64,000 nucleotides of DNA from RGIG4079 sp045637505 (lineage in GTDB: Bacteria; Bacteroidota; Bacteroidia; Bacteroidales; Muribaculaceae), in the NCBI GenBank assembly GCA_045637505.1, contig JAZTZO010000045.1, positions 1 through 64,000 of the forward strand, in the 5' to 3' direction. Numbering within the stretch: position 1 is the stretch's first letter; every line of letters starts with the position of its first letter. Below are positions 25,886 to 35,151 of the stretch, one piece after another. Below the pieces are notes generated by a model. The model made no database searches. It was not told the DNA's origin and saw only the letters and a program-made list of their open reading frames with translations. Made by a program: the position numbers and the translations under genes.

Positions 25886-25995
25886 AATTTAAAGTTTTAA
25901 GATTAATTTCCTACTCTATTAAAGGTTTTCGGATTATCCTTATGCTTTGCAAGTTACTGTATATTTGGAATAAAAACAAATATATAGATAAAAAA

Positions 25996-26625
25996 TTACA
26001 ACTTGTGGATGAGGGTGAGGCCGTCGCGGAGTGGTAGGATAACTTTTTCCACTCGTGGGTCGCGGGCTACCATATCGTTAAATTCGAGGATGCCGAGTGT
26101 TTGAGGGTCGCGAGGATTTTCTTCGATAACTTTTCCGTCCCAGAGGGTGTTGTCGGCAAGGATAAAGCCACCTTTTCTCACGCGAGGCAATATCATATTG
26201 TAATAGTCAATATAGTTGCGCTTGTTGGCGTCGATAAATACGAGGTCAAATTCACCTTCAATCGTGGGCACAATTTCCATTGCGTCGCCAATGTGAAGGT
26301 GCATTCTATCGGCATAGGGTGATGCATTGAATCGCTCAAGAATGAAATCTTCAATTTCGTCATCGATTTCCACTGTGTGTAGTTCGGCATCACAAGGCAT
26401 TCCCTCGGCAAAGCATAGGGCTGAATATCCAGTAAAAGCGCCAAGTTCGAGAATGCGTTGAGGGCGAATCATGCGAGTAAACATTTTGAGCATACGCCCT
26501 TGTAGGTGTCCCGAACACATTCGTGAATAGAGATGATATATATGTGTGTCGCGATTGAGCTGACGCATCATCTCGGGTTCGGGGTCAATGTGGTTGAGAA
26601 TATATTCTTCTAATTTTTCTTGCAT
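25996..26625 (-). CDS. SAM-dependent O-methyltransferase
   Basis: 209 residues of the catechol/caffeoyl-CoA O-methyltransferase type. Motif I RILELGAFTGYSALCFAEGM, acidic loop HTVEIDDEIEDF, metal and substrate residues FDLVFIDANKRNYIDYY and FILADNTLWDGKV. The metal-binding Asp and Asn residues are in place. Substrate not known. It follows aroQ by 11 bases on the same strand, so the two form a likely operon; a link to aromatic metabolites is possible but is inference. Confidence 0.85.
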   Translation of the reverse strand: MQEKLEEYILNHIDPEPEMMRQLNRDTHIYHLYSRMCSGHLQGRMLKMFTRMIRPQRILELGAFTGYSALCFAEGMPCDAELHTVEIDDEIEDFILERFNASPYADRMHLHIGDAMEIVPTIEGEFDLVFIDANKRNYIDYYNMILPRVRKGGFILADNTLWDGKVIEENPRDPQTLGILEFNDMVARDPRVEKVILPLRDGLTLIHKL

Positions 26626-26636
26626 AGTTTTGTAGT

Positions 26637-27068
26637 TTAGCGAGTCATAATGGCCTCAATGGCAAGACGATAACTGTTCATGCCAAAACCAGCAATCACG
26701 CCTCGACACACGCCTGATATCATTGAGCGATGACGCACTTCCTCGCGAGAGTGAACATTTGAAATATGGACCTCAATCACAGGTACTTGAATAGCAGAAA
26801 TTGCATCGGCAATAGCGAGTGAAGTGTGGGTATATGCTCCGGCATTAAGCACAATGCCTTTCAAGTCGGTATCAAATCCCACTTCATGCAATTTGTCAAT
26901 GATTGCACCCTCGTGATTGCTTTGAAAATATTCAATTTCACATGAGTTGCTATATGTTTCACGAAGCGATTCGAGATACGACTCCATTGAGTGATTCCCA
27001 TAAATGCTTGGCTCTCTTACTCCAAGGAGGTTGAGATTAGGTCCATTGATAATTAAAACACGATTCAT
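26637..27068 (-). CDS. aroQ: Type II 3-dehydroquinate dehydratase
   Basis: 143 residues, the family length. AroQ removes water from 3-dehydroquinate in the shikimate pathway and forms a dodecamer. Visible: IINGPNLNLLGVREPSIYG with the catalytic Tyr, FQSNHEGAIIDKLHEV with the active Glu, LNAGAYTHTSLAIADAI, VEVHISNVHSREEVRHRS and GFGMNSYRLAIEA. A -7 element lies at 27098-27105. Confidence 0.95.
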   Translation of the reverse strand: MNRVLIINGPNLNLLGVREPSIYGNHSMESYLESLRETYSNSCEIEYFQSNHEGAIIDKLHEVGFDTDLKGIVLNAGAYTHTSLAIADAISAIQVPVIEVHISNVHSREEVRHRSMISGVCRGVIAGFGMNSYRLAIEAIMTR

Positions 27069-27097
27069 GTTTACTCAATTTTAATATTATTGTGGTG

Positions 27098-27105
27098 CAA
27101 AGATA
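27098..27105 (-). promoter_or_regulatory. -7 promoter element (TATCTTTG) for aroQ
   Basis: The reverse complement matches TAnnTTTG exactly, about 30 bases before the aroQ ATG. Confidence 0.6.
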
Positions 27106-27214
27106 CAAGATAATTGATAATTAATAATTAAAAAAAGCGTAATTAATCGAGTAATTATTGAGGTGGTAATAAAATAATGATAGCAAAGGTTGGGTAATAT
27201 ATGTTTTAAATGGC

Positions 27215-27222
27215 TATATTTG
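27215..27222 (+). promoter_or_regulatory. -7 promoter element (TATATTTG) for the lipoprotein gene
   Basis: An exact TAnnTTTG match 29 bases before the ATG at 27251, with a TTG 22 bases further upstream. Confidence 0.6.
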
Positions 27223-27250
27223 TACCATATTAATAAAAACAGAAAATATT

Positions 27251-28189
27251 ATGTATCGACAAATAAAGCATACATTGCTGATGGTGTTAGGGGTATTCTT
27301 GTTTGTAGGAATTTGCGGGTGCAATGGAGGTAACAATGCGGCAGATTCGGCAAATGTGAAGTTGGCATATGGCGAATATACCAAAGATATTGTTATAGGA
27401 GAAAATACGCCTATAGATGGTGAATTGAGTGAGTGTGTTTCGGTAGTTCCCGGAACATATAAACTCATTTATGTAAGTAAGGAAACTGATAGTAAATATG
27501 GTAACCAAGAATTTATTATTAAGGTGAAATTAAGACTTAATAAAATCTATGATGGAGAAGTGGGTTGGGGTGCAAAACTGCAATTTACAAATAAATATGA
27601 AGCAAATTCCAAGTTGGAAATGAATATGGGAAGAGGTTCATTAGACAACTCAGAGGATGATAATTTTGAGAAATTTGTTCTATCGGGAACGATTGGTCAA
27701 GAAAAAGAATTTATGTTTTATAAGTCGATGGGAAATCGTGAATATGCCGATGGATTATATGGAGAGTCGGTAGGGTTTAGATTGTGGACAAGTGGATATA
27801 AAAAAACGACACCATCCAATACTTCATCGGTAATTGAAACACCAGCATCAAGCGATAAAGACGATGGTAGTTCAGAGGAATCAAAGTCTCAAAATTCGGC
27901 TCAAGAAGAACCCACGCACGAAGATGTAGAAGATGCTTCATCAGCTGAAGATGAATATGATTTTGAGAAAGCCGAAGCTGCGGCCGAAGAGGCTGAAAAA
28001 ATAGATTTAGACCTTGATGAGTTTGAATCATATGTTGAACAGTATCTTGAATATGATGACCGACGCTCGGTAAACGCAATAAAAGCACTGGGAAGTGCAA
28101 AGGTTTATTCAGCCAAACTAAAACTCAAAAAGAAAAAGATGAGTTCAGCGCAATTGAGCCGATATGAGTCAATAAAATCACGATATTAG
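27251..28189 (+). CDS. Hypothetical lipoprotein with acidic linker
   Basis: 312 residues. A hydrophobic segment ends in a lipobox-like ICGC (Cys24), so it is probably a lipoprotein. Residues about 35-185 look like one beta-rich domain. About 190-255 is a disordered Ser/Glu/Asp-rich linker, and the C-terminus (about 255-312) is helical and basic (SAKLKLKKKKMSSAQLSRYE). I do not recognise a family. It is a single gene with its own promoter and a terminator downstream. Confidence 0.7.
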   Translation: MYRQIKHTLLMVLGVFLFVGICGCNGGNNAADSANVKLAYGEYTKDIVIGENTPIDGELSECVSVVPGTYKLIYVSKETDSKYGNQEFIIKVKLRLNKIYDGEVGWGAKLQFTNKYEANSKLEMNMGRGSLDNSEDDNFEKFVLSGTIGQEKEFMFYKSMGNREYADGLYGESVGFRLWTSGYKKTTPSNTSSVIETPASSDKDDGSSEESKSQNSAQEEPTHEDVEDASSAEDEYDFEKAEAAAEEAEKIDLDLDEFESYVEQYLEYDDRRSVNAIKALGSAKVYSAKLKLKKKKMSSAQLSRYESIKSRY

Positions 28190-28223
28190 ATGATATAGTG
28201 GACTCACATAAATATGTAGAATA

Positions 28224-28255
28224 GGAGATGCACTTTGTATGGAGCATCTCTTGTT
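28224..28255. terminator. Terminator between the lipoprotein gene and rnhB
   Basis: GAGATGC (28225-28231) pairs with GCATCTC (28244-28250), followed by TTGTTAT, between convergent genes. Confidence 0.6.
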
Positions 28256-28275
28256 ATATCGGTGTATGTGTGGCT

Positions 28276-28872
28276 TTAAAATAGTGTTAATTGAGGGTCG
28301 AGGAGACGGAATGATTGACGATGTAGAGGTGAGGGGCCGTGGGTGGCTATTGCTGCTCGGTGGGCTTTAGTGGGATAGCCTTTATTGATGTTCCAGCCAT
28401 ATTGTGGGAACTCTTCATGAAGTTTACACATGCATTCGTCGCGATGAGTCTTGGCAAGGATTGATGCTGCGGCAATGTTGCCATATCGTCCATCGCCTTT
28501 CACAAATGTTTGCCACTCAATGTCGCCATATGGTTTGAACCTATTGCCGTCAACAATAATAGCACCTGGCACGATGCTTAATCCATCAAGAGCGCGATGC
28601 ATGGCGAGTATTGATGCGTTGAGGATGTTAATCTTGTCGATTTCTTGGGCCGTAACGATGCCTACTGCCCATGCTACTGCCTCGGCCTCGATGATAGGAC
28701 GGAGTTTCTCACGACGAGCTTCGGTGAGTTGCTTTGAGTCGTTGAGAAGTGGGTGATGGAAGTCGTCGGGGAGAATAACAGCCGCGGCATATACTGGACC
28801 GGCAAGGCAACCTCGTCCGGCTTCATCGCAACCAGCTTCATATCGTCCTGAAATATAGCAATTGGGTAGCAT
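28276..28872 (-). CDS. rnhB: Ribonuclease HII
   Basis: 198 residues from the start MLPNCYISGRY. RNase HII cuts the RNA strand of RNA-DNA hybrids and removes single ribonucleotides. Motifs: EAGCDEAGRGCLAGPVYAAAV with the catalytic Asp-Glu pair, AIIVDGNRFKPYG, VKGDGRYGNIAAASILAKTHRD and YGWNINKGYPTKAH. An upstream ATG at 28956 would add 28 residues but lies beyond the -7 element TATCTTTG at 28901-28908, so it is rejected. Confidence 0.93.
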   Translation of the reverse strand: MLPNCYISGRYEAGCDEAGRGCLAGPVYAAAVILPDDFHHPLLNDSKQLTEARREKLRPIIEAEAVAWAVGIVTAQEIDKINILNASILAMHRALDGLSIVPGAIIVDGNRFKPYGDIEWQTFVKGDGRYGNIAAASILAKTHRDECMCKLHEEFPQYGWNINKGYPTKAHRAAIATHGPSPLHRQSFRLLDPQLTLF

Positions 28873-28900
28873 CGATAGGTGAGATTTTGTTATTATGTGA

Positions 28901-28908
28901 CAAAGATA
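28901..28908 (-). promoter_or_regulatory. -7 promoter element (TATCTTTG) for rnhB
   Basis: The reverse complement matches TAnnTTTG 28 bases before the ATG at 28872 and decides between the two possible starts. Confidence 0.6.
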
Positions 28909-28924
28909 CGAGATAATTAAAAAT

Positions 28925-28970
28925 TGACAAAAAAGAAACTGTGTCAAAACGTTCATAACGTTGACACAGT
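28925..28970 (-). terminator. Terminator of the Na/Pi symporter gene
   Basis: ACTGTGTC (28938-28945) pairs with GACACAGT (28963-28970) and the inner AACGTT arms can extend the stem. Read leftwards it is followed by TTTCTTTTTTG. Confidence 0.8.
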
Positions 28971-29006
28971 CCCAATTTATAAATCGTTAAATCTTACTTT
29001 TCGCGA

Positions 29007-30764
29007 TTAATTGTTTTTGTTTTTACGGAACCACTCTTTTACGGTATCAATAACGTTTATGATATAGTCGCCAGTGCGTTCAAGGTCGCCAATGAGGTCC
29101 ATGTAGTAAATACCGGCTTGATATTCGTAGTGTTGGTTGTTGATATTTTCAATGTTTGCAACGCGAAGATTGTTGCGCATGTTGTTGATTTCTCGTTCGT
29201 TGTTATAAGAAACGATAATGTCTTCTTCGCGCACATCTTCAAGGTCGGCTATGACAACGAGCATGTTTTTCATTGCTTTCTTCACATAGGCAAACATGCG
29301 GTCGATGTTTTCATAAATTTCATTGTTGAATGAAGCATGGCCTTCTTGTTTGCGAGCAAGGATTTTTGCAACACCGAAACAACTGTCGGCGATACTTTCA
29401 ATTTCTGAAATGATGGTGAGCATAGCGGCGATGCGTTGTTTACCTTGGCTTGATAGACGACCTTCGGCACAACGATTAAGGTAGTTGGCAATCTCAATTT
29501 CCATGCGGTCAGAGATTTCTTCATATTTCTCAAGTCGAGAATAGAGTTTGTTAAACTCTTCGCTTGCTTCTTTGGCATGAACGAGGTCTTGAGCCATATC
29601 AAGCATGCGGTTAACGCGTTTAGCATATACGGCAATTTCTTTTTCGGCTTGAGCAATATTCAATTCCGATGCTCCAACACGACCACTTGAGATGTAAGTG
29701 AGTTGGAATTCATCGTCGCCTTTATGTTTGCTTGGCATGATTTTTTCCACCACCTTTACATAAAGGTCGGTCATCCATATCATAATTGAAAGGTTGATGA
29801 GGTTGAAAATTGTGTGGAAAATTGAAAGACCAAATGAAGCCCAACCTGCCATCATAGCAATTTGAACAGGATCGTTACCCTTGTAGTTGTATAGAGATGT
29901 GGGGTCGCCTTGTCCAAGGTTTTCGGTAACCCATATAGTCAAGTCGGTAAACGGAATAAATAGAGCCAGCGCCCATATTGTACCTAAAACGTTAAACATT
30001 AAGTGGCAAAGAGCGGCTCGTTTTGCTGCAAGATTTGCTCCAAGCGATGCTATGATAGGGGTGATTGTGGTACCGATATTACTACCAAGAATCATTGCAC
30101 AAGCGAGGTCAAAGGTAATCCAACCCTTGGTACACATAATTAGCACGATTGCAATGGCTGCCGATGATGATTGAATAATCATTGTAACTACAATACCTAT
30201 CAATACAAATAGGAGTACTGAAACATAGCCCATATCGGCATATTGAGTCAAGAAACCAAATATTTCGGGACTTGATTTGAGGTCGGGAACATTTGCTTCA
30301 ATCCAGTCGAGCCCAATAAACAATAGGGCAAACCCAAGGATAATTTCGCCGATTGATTTGCGACGGCTACGGCTGGAGAATAATAATGGAATACAGAATG
30401 CAATTAATGGGATTGCATAGGCTCCTATATCTACCTTAAAACCAAATAGGGTGATAATCCAAGCAGTTGCGGTAGTACCCACATTGGCCCCCATAATCAC
30501 GGCGACAGATTGTGCAAGTGTCATGAGACCAGCACTTACAAAACTCACAACCATCACGGTTGAGGCCGAAGAACTTTGAATTAATGCTGTGATTGAAAAA
30601 CCGGTGAGAGCCCCGGTGAAACGATTGCGAGTCATGGCGCCAAGGATGTTGCGAAGCCCATTACCTGCAGCTTTTTGAAGGCCGTCACTCATAAGAGTCA
30701 TACCATATAGGAAGATACCTACGGCTCCAAGTAGCGTGAGAAAGTCTAATAAACTATAGTCCAT
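29007..30764 (-). CDS. Na/phosphate cotransporter family protein with PhoU-like domain
   Basis: 585 residues. The N-terminal half has two inverted Na_Pi_cotrans repeats, each with the QSSSA signature (TALIQSSSASTVMVVSF and TMIIQSSSAAIAIVLIMC), in about 8-10 membrane helices. The C-terminal 220 residues (after about 365) are helical and PhoU-like. The family imports phosphate with sodium. It sits alone, with a -7 element at 30821-30828 and a strong terminator. Specificity for phosphate is by family. Confidence 0.9.
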   Translation of the reverse strand: MDYSLLDFLTLLGAVGIFLYGMTLMSDGLQKAAGNGLRNILGAMTRNRFTGALTGFSITALIQSSSASTVMVVSFVSAGLMTLAQSVAVIMGANVGTTATAWIITLFGFKVDIGAYAIPLIAFCIPLLFSSRSRRKSIGEIILGFALLFIGLDWIEANVPDLKSSPEIFGFLTQYADMGYVSVLLFVLIGIVVTMIIQSSSAAIAIVLIMCTKGWITFDLACAMILGSNIGTTITPIIASLGANLAAKRAALCHLMFNVLGTIWALALFIPFTDLTIWVTENLGQGDPTSLYNYKGNDPVQIAMMAGWASFGLSIFHTIFNLINLSIMIWMTDLYVKVVEKIMPSKHKGDDEFQLTYISSGRVGASELNIAQAEKEIAVYAKRVNRMLDMAQDLVHAKEASEEFNKLYSRLEKYEEISDRMEIEIANYLNRCAEGRLSSQGKQRIAAMLTIISEIESIADSCFGVAKILARKQEGHASFNNEIYENIDRMFAYVKKAMKNMLVVIADLEDVREEDIIVSYNNEREINNMRNNLRVANIENINNQHYEYQAGIYYMDLIGDLERTGDYIINVIDTVKEWFRKNKNN

Positions 30765-30820
30765 TGTCTTATTTAAAAAGTGATAATAATCTTTTTATTG
30801 TGACAAAAATTTTGCCCACA

Positions 30821-30828
30821 CAAAGATA
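30821..30828 (-). promoter_or_regulatory. -7 promoter element (TATCTTTG) for the Na/Pi symporter gene
   Basis: The reverse complement matches TAnnTTTG 57 bases before the ATG. The 281-base divergent region otherwise shows only this and the opposite promoter. Confidence 0.6.
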
Positions 30829-30995
30829 TGATATTTATTGAAAAAACACAATATGGTGGAATGTTTTTTTTGAATAGTAGAAATTTAAATCCAATAGGGC
30901 AAGTAACTTGCGCGACTATTCAAAAAAAGTTTGCACATGATTGTTTAAGAATGTGAAAATAATAATGTTGCGTTGCGTAAGTGGTTGTGTTGTAT

Positions 30996-31003
30996 TATAT
31001 TTG
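30996..31003 (+). promoter_or_regulatory. -7 promoter element (TATATTTG) for the large secreted protein gene
   Basis: An exact TAnnTTTG match 43 bases before the ATG at 31046, with TTG at 30973-30975 at a 20-base spacing. Confidence 0.6.
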
Positions 31004-31045
31004 CAAAAAATACAAATAATATTTATTAACTAAAAAAATCATTTT

Positions 31046-34000
31046 ATGAAATTGCGTAAATTATTCGTTGCGTCAATGGCATTGATGGCGTTGGGGGCTT
31101 CGGCTCAAACGGCCGTTACTCCTGCATCGGGTACTGCCAACCCATTTGCCTATGCATTGACAAGTACGGCTGAGAATGGTGTTATCAACATCAGTTATTC
31201 TCTTAATACTGATGCTCAAGCAGTGGCTGTAATTGTGAAAAACAAAGCCGGAAATGAAGTAATCAATCAGGCTCTCACTGGCAAAACAAAAGGAACTCAC
31301 ACAGCAACTGTTAACCTTGAAGGTCAAGCAACCGACACCTACACTTGGGAAATTAAAGTTACAGGTGCTGCGAAAAGCAAAATGGAGACATTTACCGACA
31401 TACGTTTCTACCATCCTCGTGGAGTAGATATTGATAACAATATGGAATCTCCTGCGTTTGGTAACATTTATGTTACTGAAGGAATGCTTTCAACATCTGC
31501 AACTTATTGGAGTGGTACTCGAGGAGGAAATGGTCTATACATTTTTAAGCCAGATATGACTGGAGTAAAAAATGAAGTTACTGGAAATTATGCATTTATG
31601 GGCGGATATACAGCATCGGTTCCCTCATATGGTTCTGACTTATGTCGCGTGCGTGTAGCTGAAGATGGACGCATCTTTGTTACTCGTTGTAACCAAGCAG
31701 GTAATTATATCTCTTATGTAAAAGATGCTGAAACACTTATCAAAACCAACAAGTTTAACTCATTGTTAAGTGGTGGTTCTATTGATGCTACAACATATGA
31801 ATATAAGTTGTCAAATGGAACATTCCTTGCAGGTGGTAATCTTGGATTTGATATAAAAGGTTCAGGTGAAAATTTGAAACTTCTAGCTCTTTCAATAAAT
31901 AATAAACAATGGGCTTTTACTTCATGTAGTGGTTCTGTTGTAAATGAATATAATTTAGGAACAGCAACAAAACTTCCTACACCAACAACAATTACAGGTG
32001 TTTCAAACTATACAATTTCACCACAAGCAACAAACGTGACTTATGATAATCGTGGAGGTGTTTGGTATTGCCAATATCGTACAACACCTAGTGCTACTCA
32101 ACCATGTTTGATTTATGTAGATGCTACTGGCACTCAAAAAATCTTTGAAGGTGCAGGTGGCGCTGTTCGCGGAGGTGGCGGTATTCGTTTTAATCCTGAT
32201 TTTTCACAAATCGCTATCGCGACATCAAAAACTACATTTGATATCTATAACATTACTTATGCAGAGGATAATACTCCAAAGTTAGAAGGTGTATATAAAG
32301 TTACTCATGGTATTGGTACAAATGTTTATGACCTTGCGTGGGACCTTGCAAACAATATTTATATTTGTGGTAACTCGGGTGAACACTTAAAAGGTTTCTC
32401 TATCCCTCGTGCAAATAATGACTTTACAACAAAGGCTGCTTCAAAATATGCTGTAAACTATGAAGCAACTCCAACTATTACTCCTGTGGCAGGTAATGCT
32501 AACCCATATGCTTATGCATTGACAAGCACAGTTGAAAATGGTGTTATTTCTATCAACTACTCTCTCAATGCCGATGCTACAGCAGCCGAAGTTATCGTTA
32601 AAAATAGCCAAGGTGAGGCTGTAATTACTCAAGCTCTCGAAGGTGTTACAAAAGGCGCTCACACAGCAACTGTTGACCTCGCAGGTCAAGAAACCGACAC
32701 TTATACTTGGGAAATTAAAGTAACAGGTGCCGCTCAAGATGGTATTAAAGAATTTGCTGCTTATCGCTTCTATCATCCACGTGGTGTAGATGTTGATAAC
32801 AACATGGAAAGTGCTGCGTTTGGTAATATTTATGTTACTGAAGGTATTCGCACAATAAGTGCCACTTATTGGAGTGGTAATGGAGGTGGTAATGGTCTTT
32901 ACATCTTCACCCCCGACATGCAACCAGTGAGAAACCCACAAACAGGCTTATATGCATTTATGGGTGGCTTTATCGCTGACGAACGAGTAGCTTCAGGTTC
33001 TATAACAGAAGGTGCCGACTTGGCTCGCGTGCGTGTTGCTGAAGATGGTCGCATCTTTGTGACTCGTTGCAACGACGCTGGTTCATATATCGCATATGCT
33101 CAAGATGCTGCAACTCTTATTGCTGAAGATAAATTCACATCTCTTTTAGGTGCAGGTTCGGTTGATGCAGCAACTTATGCATTCAACGATGCTACTGGTA
33201 ACTTCGTGGCTGGTCCTAACTTGGGCTTCGATATCAAAGGTTCGGGCGAAAACCTCAAAATGATGGCTCTTTCGGCTCAACAAGGTCTTTGGGTTTATAG
33301 CTGGAAAGGTTCAAGAATTGATGAATATACATTAGGCAATGGAACAACTCTTCCTGCTCCTGTTCAACATGCTGCTATTCCTCAAGCAACTACTGCTCCT
33401 CAAACTACTAATGTAGAATATGACAACCGTGGTGGTTTCTGGTATTGTCAAATGCGCCAAACTCCTACTGATGCTAACCCTGCATTGGTATATGTTGATG
33501 CTAATGGTGATGTGAAATACTTTGAAGGTGATGGTGGTAAATATCGTGGTGGCGCTGGTATCCGTTTGAACCCTGATAACACTCAAATTGCTATCTCTTC
33601 TTCAACTTCTACATTTACTATTTATGACATTACATATGCTGCCGATAATACTCCTACATTGACCGAAAAATATGTTATCGCTCATGGTATTGGTCGCAAC
33701 CTTTATGATATTGCATGGGACCTCGCTGGCAACATCTACATTTGTGGTAACTCTGGCGAATATTTGAAAGGATTCTCTCTCCCACGCGAAAACAACGAGT
33801 TCACAACTACTGCAGCCTCTAAATATGCTGTAAGTTATGAAGCTGTTGCTCCTCTTTATATTACTGGTGCTAATGTTGGTGGTAACTGGGATCCAGCAAA
33901 TGCTGCTGAATTTACTTTTGATGGCGAGAACTACACATTCACTCTCACTGAAGCTACTACTGAATTCAAAATTTCTACAAGTAAAGGTTCATGGGATGAA

Positions 34001-34993
34001 TTTAATGCAGGCAACCTCGCTGCTGATGCTGCAATCACAAATGGTGGTACAGTTAACCTCTCTGTTAACAAAGATGGTGGAAACATCGTTCTTCCATGGG
34101 CTGGTGTATGGACTATCACCGTTGCAGACGACTTCTCTAAATTGACAGCTAAAACAGAAACTCCACGTCCTGATAATTTCCCTGCTACAATCTACATGGT
34201 AGGTCATGACGGCGCATGGGATCCAGCAAATCCTCTTGAAATTAAAGGTCAATATGGCGTTTACACAATGGAAGGCGTAGAATTTACAAATGCTGAATTC
34301 AAAATCTCTACAAGCAAAGGTTCTTGGAGTGAATTTAATACTAATTGCTACGATGTAGTAAATAATCCTATCGCAATAGGTGAACCTGCTACATTGAAGA
34401 AAGGTGACCAAAATATTAAGATTGGAGCTACTGTTGACACTTACGATGTAACTATCGACCTCGAAAATATGACAATCACATTGACTGGTAAGGTTGAGTA
34501 TCCCGAAGTTATCTATGCTATTGGTAATGTAAATGGTTACAGTTGGTCAACAAGCGAAGGTGTTGTGCTCACTCACACCGAAGATGGGGTGTATGAAGGT
34601 GAGTTTGAAATAGATAATGCCGATAATGGATTCGGTTACTTCCAATTCGCTACTACTCTTGGAGATAGTTGGGATGCTGTAAACGCTGGTACTCGCTATG
34701 GTGCACTCGAATCAGATCAATTGGTTGAAGCTAACACTACTTATTCTATGACTAATAACTGGGGTGGTGGCTCACAATCATGGAAATGTGTAGCAGGTAC
34801 TTGTAAAGTTCAAGTTGACATTGTGAACTGTACAATGCAAATCCTTGAATTCACTGGCGTTAACGCTGTTGAATTTGATGAAAACGCTCCTGTTGAATAC
34901 TACAACCTCCAAGGTGTGAAAGTTGAAAACCCATCAAATGGTACATTCATCAAGGTTCAAGGTAAGAAAACAACAAAAGTTTACATCAAGTAA
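31046..34993 (+). CDS. Large secreted protein with duplicated Ig-propeller halves and binding modules
   Basis: 1315 residues. Signal peptide about 1-20. Two tandem copies of a roughly 450-residue unit (about 25-470 and 475-930), each with a FlgD-like Ig domain (NGVINISYSLN, DTYTWEIKVTGAA) and a propeller-like region (FYHPRGVDIDNNMESPAFGN, RIFVTRCN, LKGFSIPR). Then three short beta modules resembling SusE/SusF starch-binding domains (PLYITGANVGGNWDP, TIYMVGHDGAWDP, YPEVIYAIGNVNG) and a sorting-like tail EYYNLQGVKVENPSNGTF. No enzyme domain is seen. It shares these modules with the amidases at 22247 and 45126 but lacks their catalytic part. Probably an exported glycan-binding surface protein. 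Confidence 0.75.
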   Translation: MKLRKLFVASMALMALGASAQTAVTPASGTANPFAYALTSTAENGVINISYSLNTDAQAVAVIVKNKAGNEVINQALTGKTKGTHTATVNLEGQATDTYTWEIKVTGAAKSKMETFTDIRFYHPRGVDIDNNMESPAFGNIYVTEGMLSTSATYWSGTRGGNGLYIFKPDMTGVKNEVTGNYAFMGGYTASVPSYGSDLCRVRVAEDGRIFVTRCNQAGNYISYVKDAETLIKTNKFNSLLSGGSIDATTYEYKLSNGTFLAGGNLGFDIKGSGENLKLLALSINNKQWAFTSCSGSVVNEYNLGTATKLPTPTTITGVSNYTISPQATNVTYDNRGGVWYCQYRTTPSATQPCLIYVDATGTQKIFEGAGGAVRGGGGIRFNPDFSQIAIATSKTTFDIYNITYAEDNTPKLEGVYKVTHGIGTNVYDLAWDLANNIYICGNSGEHLKGFSIPRANNDFTTKAASKYAVNYEATPTITPVAGNANPYAYALTSTVENGVISINYSLNADATAAEVIVKNSQGEAVITQALEGVTKGAHTATVDLAGQETDTYTWEIKVTGAAQDGIKEFAAYRFYHPRGVDVDNNMESAAFGNIYVTEGIRTISATYWSGNGGGNGLYIFTPDMQPVRNPQTGLYAFMGGFIADERVASGSITEGADLARVRVAEDGRIFVTRCNDAGSYIAYAQDAATLIAEDKFTSLLGAGSVDAATYAFNDATGNFVAGPNLGFDIKGSGENLKMMALSAQQGLWVYSWKGSRIDEYTLGNGTTLPAPVQHAAIPQATTAPQTTNVEYDNRGGFWYCQMRQTPTDANPALVYVDANGDVKYFEGDGGKYRGGAGIRLNPDNTQIAISSSTSTFTIYDITYAADNTPTLTEKYVIAHGIGRNLYDIAWDLAGNIYICGNSGEYLKGFSLPRENNEFTTTAASKYAVSYEAVAPLYITGANVGGNWDPANAAEFTFDGENYTFTLTEATTEFKISTSKGSWDEFNAGNLAADAAITNGGTVNLSVNKDGGNIVLPWAGVWTITVADDFSKLTAKTETPRPDNFPATIYMVGHDGAWDPANPLEIKGQYGVYTMEGVEFTNAEFKISTSKGSWSEFNTNCYDVVNNPIAIGEPATLKKGDQNIKIGATVDTYDVTIDLENMTITLTGKVEYPEVIYAIGNVNGYSWSTSEGVVLTHTEDGVYEGEFEIDNADNGFGYFQFATTLGDSWDAVNAGTRYGALESDQLVEANTTYSMTNNWGGGSQSWKCVAGTCKVQVDIVNCTMQILEFTGVNAVEFDENAPVEYYNLQGVKVENPSNGTFIKVQGKKTTKVYIK

Positions 34994-35046
34994 GATCCTA
35001 ATTGAAAGTTGAGAATTTTCTAACTCTTTAATCTCTACTAATATTG

Positions 35047-35080
35047 AGCGAGCAATCCTATGTGGGTTGCTCGCTTGTTT
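35047..35080 (+). terminator. Terminator after the large secreted protein gene
   Basis: AGCGAGCAA (35047-35055) pairs with TTGCTCGCT (35067-35075), then TGTTT. Confidence 0.75.
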
Positions 35081-35097
35081 ATTGAGTATTTTTTTAC

Positions 35098-35105
35098 TAC
35101 TTTTG
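35098..35105 (+). promoter_or_regulatory. -7 promoter element (TACTTTTG) for the acetyl esterase gene
   Basis: An exact TAnnTTTG match 47 bases before the ATG at 35152. Confidence 0.5.
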
Positions 35106-35151
35106 ATGTTGAATTTTTTTTAAAAATAGAAATATCAAAAAACTAACCCAT

